Assembly (NCBI RefSeq): GCF_945859705.1
Contig: NC_079134.1
Span: 152,369,718 to 152,433,717 of the forward strand
Reading direction: 5' to 3'
DNA from: Episyrphus balteatus
Lineage: Eukaryota; Arthropoda; Insecta; Diptera; Syrphidae
Length of the DNA: 64,000 nucleotides
Positions 58,601 to 64,000 of the stretch are shown one piece after another. The position numbers and the translations under genes were made by a program. The notes beneath the pieces are model-generated. The model was not told the DNA's origin. It was given only the letters and a program-made list of their open reading frames with translations, and did not search any database. Positions within the stretch are counted from its first letter, which is position 1. Every line of letters begins with the position of its first letter.

Positions 58601-61600
58601 TTTCTTGAAAGTATCAAATTTTAAATTTTCTTAATTTTCTTGAATAAAAAGCTTTAACATTAGAGTAACTTAAAGCATAAGAGCAAGTACGTGCGACCCC
58701 AGTCGTGCATTTTATTTTTTACTGTAAAGACGTTAAAAAAAAATATTAAACAATTAATTTACAACAATAAATATTAAACTTGAAGGTAGTTCAATATAAG
58801 TTCAAGTTATTTTTTTCTTCGTTCTTGAAGGTAGTCTTATTTGTTTCAAAATTTAAGGCCACCTTAATGTGTATTTCGAAGATTTATTATTTTAAAATCT
58901 AAATTTTTATGTCATTTTGACGAAGAATTTCAATCACATTTTTCGCCTATTTGCATAAAATATTTATTAGGGTGGGTCAAAAAAAATGGAAATTCGTTTT
59001 TTTGATTTGGTACTTCGAAAACTCGATTGCTAGACACCTCTATAATATATACACCAAATATGAGCTCTTTATCTTAATGGGAAGGTCCTCCGCTTTTCAA
59101 TTTTCCATTTTTACATCAAGCTTCTACCAAAAAAAAATAATTTTTTTATTAGTTGACTTTTTAGCCAATTTTTTTGCATATTCTTGTAGAAAATTGAACG
59201 CTCTACAAAAAAGGTTAAATACACTTTTTTGAATTATCTAACCGTTTAGTAGATATTTGAGGTCCAAAAATCGAGAAAATCTTTAAAAATTCGTTTTTTG
59301 TTCTTAATTTTGTAACAAATTGAAAAATTATAATAATCAAACGCGCATGACATATTCTTGTAGGAAACAGATTGCTCCACAAAAAAGGTCTTAATAATTT
59401 TTTTCAATAATCTAACCATTCTAAAGATATTTGAGGTCAATTTAAAAAAAAAATATGAAAACATTTTTTAATTTTCAAAATTTTCTAATTCACTGAAAAT
59501 TCAATATTTTCAAATTAGCAAAATGTTTTCTTGTAGGGACTTAAACGTTCTATAAAAAGTTTCTTGGAAGCAAATTAATTGCTTTAACTGTTTAGAAGAT
59601 AATCGTATTCAAATCGCAATGCATACTTGTCATAAGAAAACTATTAAAATCAGTGGGCATCTGGGCATTGGTTTGGATACGAATATCTTCTTAACGGTTA
59701 AAGCAATTAATTTGCTGCCAAGGAACTTTTTATAGAACGTTTAAGTCCCTTCAAGAAAACATCTTGCTAATTTGAAAATATTGAATTTTCAGTGAATTAG
59801 AAAATTTTGAAAATTAAAAAATGTTTTCATATTTTGTTTTAAAAATTGACCTCAAATCTTTAGAATGGTTAGATTATTGAAAAAAATTATTAAGACCTTT
59901 TTTGTGGAGCAATCTGTTTCCTACAAGAATATGTCATGCGCGTTTGATTATTATAATTTTTCAATTTGTTACAAAATTAAGAACAAAAAACGAATTTTTA
60001 AAGATTTTCTCGATTTTTGGACCTCAAATATCTACTAAACGGTTAGATAATTCAAAAAAGTGTATTTAACCTTTTTTGTAGAGCGTTCAATTTCCTACAA
60101 GAATATGTAAAAAAATTTGCAAAAAAGTCGATTTATAAAAAAAATAATTTTTTTTGTAGAAGCTTGATGCAAAAATGGAAAATTTAAAAGCGGAAGACCT
60201 TCCCATTAATATAAAGAGCTCATATTTGGTGTGTATATTCTAGAGGAGTCTAGCAATCCATTTTTCGGAGTACCAAATCAAAAAAAAGAATTTCGATTTT
60301 TTTGACCCACCCTAATATTTATATTTTTTTAAGATTGACTAAAAATACTTTAGTACACAATTTGTGATTCTATGATCCCTAAGCGCTTCACAATCTTTTT
60401 TTGAAATAAGAAGCAGTCAAAATTCAAATTTTCTTAACTAAATTGCATTAACGCTCCCCCCCCCCCCCCCCTTTCATCCCCCCTCCCTTTGGAAATAATG
60501 ACATTCAGAAACAATAAACCCTTTCGTCATATGTGTAAATGCCATCCAAATACCGCCAGCTCAATTCAGACTTAACCAGTTTAAAAAGTTAAGATAAATC
60601 TCTTTATTGACTGCCAGTAGACACGAAACTATTAAATCGTCATGGAAACTTAGAGAACTTACATACAATATCTGGCCTAAGATAAGAAAGAGCATACAGA
60701 ATTGTAAATCTTAACCGATTATCAGAATAAAATAGAGATGTGAACTCAAAACCCTAAGTCCACCAATTAAATGATAAATAAAACACACGAAGTGTGCGAT
60801 AGAGGTTAGGTAGGCGCTTATGAATGTAAATAAATCATGAGATACAAATAAACATAGATCAGTCTTATCAGTACAACTTTAAGATGACAAATAGACTGAA
60901 TTCTAACGGGCAATTGAAGGTTGATTTGGAAGCGCTGGTTTGTTTTTAAAACCAATCCTGTTGAATTTTCCTTCTGTTTACCTAGAAATATAGTGACTGG
61001 CGTCTTCTTAACAATCTTTATAGACAGAATGATTTGCAAAAGCGAGCATCAGACTTTCATAGCAAGGTTTAAGGGCTTGATTTTTTTTTGTTTTTTGTTT
61101 TTTTTGAACTTACTTAAGAGAGCGGCAGTTTTTGACTTTTTGGTATTATCGTCCATGTAGGATACTCCCAGAGTATAATATAATGATCCTCCGATGCCGG
61201 AAATGAACTGAGCTATAAATAACACAACTTGTGGAGCTAAATTTCCTTCGCCTTGTTCACATTCTAAACCACTTCCTGTTGAATAAATTAATGAAGAAAT
61301 AAATTTTCAAAAATATGCAAATTCAATATTACCTCTATTTCTACAAAGTAATTTCGATCTTTGGGCTTCCAAAGCTTCCATTGTAGCATTTTCATCAGGC
61401 AGAGCTCCAAATTCTTCTGTAAGTGATAGAGCATCTTCACCAGGGCCATATAGGAAATGAGGTAATGCAGTTAGAAGACAGAAGGCAACAATGGTGAGAA
61501 GACCTGAAATAAAAATTTGATAGATTTTATTAACTGATCAAAATTTTGTGTATAATGGTTTTTTTTTACCAAATCCAATCCATCTTGGCCGATGACCCTT

Positions 61601-61799
61601 GCCAGCATAATAACTTAACGCTGCTGATACGAACATTTGACTTATATCATTTCCCACTGATATAATTCCAGTATTTTTGGATGGAATTTTGAAACGCTTT
61701 TCTATCGTTGTTATCGTTCCGTTGAAGTAAGCATATGTCATTGAGAATACACATCCAACTAAGCCATAAAGGCAAACGTAGGCTGTTTGATTGGCAAAG
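49477..61799 (-). CDS. Oatp: Organic anion transporting polypeptide (OATP/SLCO), nine exons, 5' partial
   Basis: OATPs are 12-TM plasma-membrane uptake carriers for amphipathic organic anions such as steroid conjugates and, for one insect member, ecdysteroids. Exons in coding order: 61799-61570, 61503-61333, 61275-61114, 56322-55842, 55780-55574, 55507-55363, 50250-50101, 50037-49718, 49651-49477. All junctions are GT-AG and in frame, giving about 679 residues. Decisive evidence is the superfamily signature DPRWLGAWWMGWL, the YMDDN motif, and a Kazal-like cysteine-rich loop (ICGEDGMTYISPCHAGC). The N-terminal exon before TM1 is not found in 61800-64000 and probably lies beyond the window. Six introns are 57-66 nt; two are 5112 and 4791 nt and full of repeats. 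The paralogue (for example 74D versus 33E type) cannot be decided here. Confidence 0.96.
49718..50037 (-). CDS. OATP exon: TM10-TM11
   Basis: Acceptor TTTTCTAG; reads FGSGGQAIPGSCPVNCYNYF, TM10, the conserved FLVAVRCVPEKDKTAAMG cytoplasmic loop, TM11 (LFAFIPSPIFFGWVID) and the conserved C-x-W...C...G-x-CWLYD extracellular motif before TM12. Donor AG|GTAAAG. Confidence 0.95.
50101..50250 (-). CDS. OATP exon: end of extracellular loop 5
   Basis: Acceptor TTTTCAG; reads TYYDCSCIPSNNSTSS, adding two more loop cysteines and an NST glycosylation sequon, then a Ser/Thr- and Asp-rich linker (DDFLDLDDGSGTTT). Exactly 50 codons, phase 0 on both sides. The linker is probably variable between species. 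Confidence 0.9.
50570..51240. mobile_element. Dispersed repeat family C, copy 1
   Basis: Begins TTACTTGCCCTATAGGG and ends GAGCAAGTACGTGCGACC...GTCGTGCATTTTA. Contains GATGATGGAGAAGATC, CATCTGTACATCGAGCTAGG and GGGTGGATGGATTTGC, all present in inverse at 56785-57528. CAAGTA/TACTTG at both ends is a short inverted terminus. Non-coding. Lies in an OATP intron. Confidence 0.8.
51740..52245. repeat. Dispersed repeat family F, copy 2
   Basis: Same order of segments as 45470-45980, plus a block GCCCCTCCTGGCTAAACGG and AGACCCCCCCTCCC (about 52134-52172) also seen near 21424. Ends with AGCTTTTTGGCACATTAC. Confidence 0.65.
55363..55507 (-). CDS. OATP exon: Kazal-like extracellular loop
   Basis: Acceptor TTTAAAG; six cysteines in the pattern CNSNCQC...ICGEDGMTYISPCHAGC match the Kazal-type domain that OATPs carry between TM9 and TM10, where the disulfides are needed for surface expression in studied mammalian members. 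Donor AAG|GTAGGT. Followed by a 5.1-kb intron. Confidence 0.93.
55574..55780 (-). CDS. OATP exon: TM8-TM9
   Basis: Acceptor TTTTAATAG; reads LVTGTIALGFSALGILLSGY (TM8), the conserved cytoplasmic ISKFKPKARS, then TM9 and the start of the large fifth extracellular loop (FIGCPGNEKSVIVNIHD). Donor AG|GTAAGT. Introns on both sides are 61 and 66 nt. Confidence 0.94.
55842..56322 (-). CDS. OATP exon: TM5-TM7 with superfamily signature
   Basis: Acceptor TTTTTAAG. Reads SYFLRMLGPALGY (TM5), an extracellular stretch, the diagnostic signature DPRWLGAWWMGWL leading into TM6, a charged intracellular loop (AERKKLKEKNVEKSEKELEA, possibly helical), a conserved KNPTLMCNN region and TM7. Its donor AG|GTTGGT is weaker than the others, but the junction restores frame exactly (SAATS-SLVTG). 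Largest exon, 481 nt. Confidence 0.95.
56785..57528. mobile_element. Dispersed repeat family C, copy 2 (inverse orientation)
   Basis: Reverse-complement relative of 50570-51240, highly similar over the ~200-bp GATGATGGAGAAGATC...CCTAGG region. It has an extra run of GACGCACA units (about 57361-57400) relative to copy 1. Ends CTTGCCCTATAGAGCAAGTA, itself a small palindrome. Confidence 0.8.
57660..57980. repeat. Dispersed repeat family D, copy 4 (partial)
   Basis: Shares GACAGGTAGATGAATGAAAT, TAAGATAGGTAATAAAT, TATATCACATAT and CTACAAGCTGCACAA segments with family D copies at 39170-39620 and 31690-31930, same orientation. Truncated relative to them. Confidence 0.6.
58100..58720. repeat. Dispersed repeat family C2, copy 2
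   Basis: Inverse relative of 24480-25080; ends GAGCAAGTACGTGCGACCC and GTCGTGCATTTTA, the same end as family C. It lacks the 95-bp hairpin MITE, so it serves as an unoccupied relative of that locus, though divergence prevents base-level alignment by eye. Confidence 0.6.
58968..60314. mobile_element. Near-palindromic hAT-like foldback, 8-bp target duplication
   Basis: Ends TAGGGTGGGTCAAAAAAA (58968) and its inverse (ending 60314) continue into ~640-bp inverted arms that cover almost the whole element; only ~60 bp (about 59620-59680) is unpaired. ATATTTAT flanks both sides exactly (58960-58967 and 60315-60322). An 8-bp duplication and a TAGGG start fit hAT-type termini. Each arm carries three ~173-bp tandem units starting TTCTTGTAG (59181, 59355, 59527). 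No transposase. Lies within an OATP intron. Confidence 0.92.
60456..60471. repeat. C16 homopolymer
   Basis: Sixteen C residues followed by further C-rich sequence (to about 60487); the opposite strand is a G run able to form quadruplex or slipped structures. Length is prone to sequencing error. Confidence 0.9.
61114..61275 (-). CDS. OATP exon: TM4 and YMDDN motif
   Basis: Acceptor TTCAACAG; reads GSGLECEQGEG, then TM4 (VVLFIAQFISGIGG) and the conserved intracellular SYMDDNTKKSKTAALL. Donor A|GTAAGT, completing an AGT serine with the next exon 4.8 kb away. Confidence 0.93.
61333..61503 (-). CDS. OATP exon: TM3 and first extracellular loop
   Basis: Acceptor TTTCAG; reads GLLTIVAFCLLTALPHFLYG (TM3), then an acidic extracellular stretch with an N-glycosylation sequon NAT in DENATMEAL, ending LLCRNR. 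Donor G|GTAATA. Separated from its neighbours by introns of 66 and 57 nt. Confidence 0.93.
61570..61799 (-). CDS. OATP exon: TM1-TM2
   Basis: Starts after acceptor TTTTCCAG with one base completing a split codon, then reads FANQTAYVCLYGLVG as TM1 and the conserved OATP segment TTIEKRFKIPSKNTGIISVG, followed by TM2 and RPRWIGFG. Ends at donor G|GTAAAA. This is the first exon in the window; a longer cytoplasmic N-terminus is expected upstream. The in-frame ATG inside TM1 is not the likely start because homologous sequence continues before it. Confidence 0.93.
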
Positions 61800-62149
61800 C
61801 TGGAAAATTAAAAAAGAAGAATGAAAACAAAAAAAAAAGGAAATATAAAAGGCGATATGGGACAAAAATGCTTAGGTAAGTAAGTAAGTAATAGTAACTA
61901 GCACTTAATTTTCTTCTTCTAATTTGTATTGATTTTTTCCTTTGAAGAAGAAATAACCTAAAAATTGAAAAAAGTCCACAGATCTAGTCTATCTATTGAT
62001 GATGGATCCTGGGTCTTAATATTTATTTGTGTCAATGAAAGGTTTTTTTTTTTTGTAGATTGTTTTAGTAGAAAAGTAAAATTGTTTAACCTTGTTTACA
62101 AGTTTTCGAGGTTTGATATTTGATAATAATTATAAAGGTTTTGTCGTTT

Positions 62150-62985
62150 GTATTTTAAGAATTTTTATAACATTGGTCTGCAAAATTTAACTTTTTTATT
62201 CTCCTTCGAATAATTGTTTGATATTATGAAAGATTAAACTTTCCTGAATCTAAATCTGATTTCAGAAAAATTCTATCAGGTACCATTTTTTTAAAAATGA
62301 TTTTTGAAAAATGTGGGTAGTTTCTAAAAAATCACCCTTTTAGATTCATTTGAACTTGTATTAAATAAAAACTATTTGTCGCATTGAGCTCAAATTTGAA
62401 GGAATTATTCTTTATAATATGACCTATCGATTCACTCCAAATATGTCCTTTTACATTAATTTTTACTCATTTTTTAAAATACTGATTGACAAAAAAAAGC
62501 AGACATTTCGAAATCCTTCATTTTTTAGTAAATCCTACATGAACAAAGGCACATTAATTAAGGAAAATGTAAAATATCAATGCCCATTATATTTAAAAAG
62601 TGAAATATGTAAAGAAAACTATAATAAAATACATTAAACAAAATTTTTACGTGCTTTGTAATTTTATATACTATTATTCTATTTAGAAATATCTTATTTG
62701 TAATAAACCATTCGATGAACTGCCTTGTAAAGCTTCAGATTTGTTTTTCCTAGAAGCAAAAGTATACTTTTCTTATAGTTTTTGATGTGCTAAGTTAGAA
62801 TCCGAAGTCAAAAAAATTCTATCACGTCAGGATTTTAAGATATTCGCATTAAAGTATCACAAAATCAAGTTTTTTTTTAGAAAATCTAAAAAAAAACTAC
62901 TATATCTAAAAAAAACAGAGCTGACCGAAATTTTTTGAGTTCAGATTCAAAATCAGCACACTAAAGTCCATTAGAAAAGTATATA
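62150..62985. repeat. Dispersed repeat family E, copy 2
   Basis: Inverse of 19000-19860, sharing AACCATTCGATGAACTGCC, TCACGTCAGGATTTTAAG, AAAGTATCACAAAATCAAG and CAAAATCAGCACACTAAAG. About 85-90% similar by eye, no open frame conserved. Confidence 0.7.
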
Positions 62986-63024
62986 CTTAAATATTTATTA
63001 GGTACTAAAATAGCACAGGAAAGA

Positions 63025-64000
63025 TAGTAAAACAGGCATTTTGTGGAACGAAATACAGGAAGGCTGAATTTTCCAAATCTAAAAGAGGGGTATTAGAAAA
63101 GCTTTAATCCTGGTTTTCGGGACGCCACCCCCCCTGGCGAAATCCGCCATTTTGGAAAACTTGAATCGCTCTATATCTACGAAACTATTGGTCCTAGAGA
63201 AATGGTTATCAGACGAAAGTTCTTGGAAATGTAGTTATCTTTTTCTTTAAGATACATTATTTTTCTGAGCGGGCAATAGTTCTGAGGTTATGTTGTTTTA
63301 ATTTTTTTTCTTTTCTTATCATTCCCGGTAATAATTACATAATTTTTTGAAAAGGTAATGTTATAGGCCATCAAATTTCCAATAATTTGGTATATTTTTG
63401 AAAATCATGCGATGTATCAGTCGAAAGTTATTGATCTGAAAACTATATTTTTAGTAATGGAAAGTAAGTACCTATAAAAAAAACAAGCATTTTGTCTAAC
63501 GAAATATAGAAATGCTGATTTTTTCAAATCTGAAAGAAGGGTACCTATTAAAAAAGCTTAAATCCTAGTTTTCGGGACGCCAATCCCCTGGTGAAATCCG
63601 CCATTTTGAAAAACGCGAATTAGTCTATATCTACTAAACTGTTGGCTTGACCGAATAAGTTACTTAACCAAGGTTGTAGGTATTATAAATATCTTTTCTT
63701 GGGCATTCACTATTTTTCAGCAAAGACAACACTTTGAGGTTATATTATTTTATTTTTTTTTGTTCGGGGTTTTTTTTTTTAATTTTTCTCAGTTTCTATG
63801 ATGGTAACAAAATTTTTAAGCATCATAAAAGTTTTTACATAATGTATTTTCATAATAAGTTCGAATATTTTGACGAATCGATTAAACTGAATATTTATTT
63901 TGTCGATGAACCAAATTACACTTTTCTAGAGAAATTAACAATAAAAACTATGGTGTTATTTTTTTCAAGATAAAATTCATTTTAAAGTTAATATTTTTTA
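63025..64000. repeat. Tandem duplication, period ~455 bp
   Basis: Two diverged units. GGTTTTCGGGACGCCACCCC with GAAATCCGCCATTTTGG near 63112-63155 recurs as GTTTTCGGGACGCCAATCCC with GAAATCCGCCATTTTG near 63570-63608. Similarity extends through TTGAGGTTATATTATTTT at about 63735. The second unit runs to the window edge, so more units may follow. Confidence 0.75.

Larger units (their letters stand above)
56323..61113 (-). other. OATP long intron (4791 nt) with repeat insertions
   Basis: Contains family C copy 2 (56785-57528), family D copy 4 (57660-57980), family C2 copy 2 (58100-58720) and a 1347-bp palindromic element (58968-60314), plus a 16-base C run at 60456-60471. Flanking exons join in frame with an AGT serine, so no missing exon is implied. 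Confidence 0.85.
61800..64000. other. Upstream OATP intron or flank
   Basis: Since the exon at 61799 begins with an acceptor site, this is intronic for at least its left part. I found no N-terminal OATP coding exon here. It contains family E (62150-62985) and a tandem duplication (63025-64000). Confidence 0.7.

Noticed and set aside
61800..64000. N-terminal OATP exon
   Set aside because: I looked for a minus-strand ATG frame ending in a donor compatible with the split codon at 61799 and found none resembling an OATP N-terminus; the region is mostly repeats.

Overview
The window looks like nuclear DNA of a TE-rich insect, most likely a fly. It is strongly AT-rich and crowded with transposon relics, foldback elements, minisatellites and simple repeats. 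The only host gene I can support is an organic anion transporting polypeptide (OATP/SLCO family) gene with canonical GT-AG introns. Six of its eight internal introns are only 57-66 nt, a size typical of Diptera. There is no bacterial-style gene organisation. One 200-N scaffold gap lies at 17449-17648.

Layout. 1-832: a 147-bp tandem repeat followed by a 346-bp foldback, fused to the 3' side of a truncated non-LTR retrotransposon RT fragment (754-2133, minus). 2890-5210: GAGCT-rich tracts, a 0.4-kb duplication, and a 14-bp minisatellite organised into a 112-bp higher-order repeat, followed by a conserved tail. 5212-5537: a foldback. 8418-9310: a CTTCATGAAG minisatellite. 9601-11593: a TA-flanked TIR element with a hAT element inserted inside it (exact 8-bp target duplication). 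13985-21100: mosaics of related dispersed repeats and a 219-bp MITE. 24480-27675: a 95-bp hairpin MITE, a GGGGCCCC-spaced repeat, and a second TA-flanked element. 31680-33605: another mosaic copy and a second copy of the left-edge repeat/foldback. 36301-36911: about 102 copies of a 6-bp repeat. 38950-44700: more mosaic repeats, a 979-bp TA-flanked TIR element and a foldback. 46080-48250: a second copy of the 14-bp minisatellite element, interrupted by a 1.75-kb foldback whose insertion can be proved by comparison with the first copy. 49477-61799: nine exons of the OATP gene on the minus strand, with repeats inside its long introns, including a 1347-bp near-perfect palindrome with an 8-bp target duplication. 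The stretches between are mostly single-copy and I see no coding evidence in them.

The OATP exons join in frame at every junction and encode about 679 residues, from TM1 through the family signature, the Kazal-like loop and the C-terminal tail. Only the N-terminal exon(s) are missing, presumably beyond the right edge. Copies of one repeat family lie in opposite orientation in the two long introns flanking three internal exons, an arrangement that could promote back-splicing. I did not find a convincing new protein system. The unusual biology here is structural: nested and palindromic elements whose insertion history can be read from target duplications.
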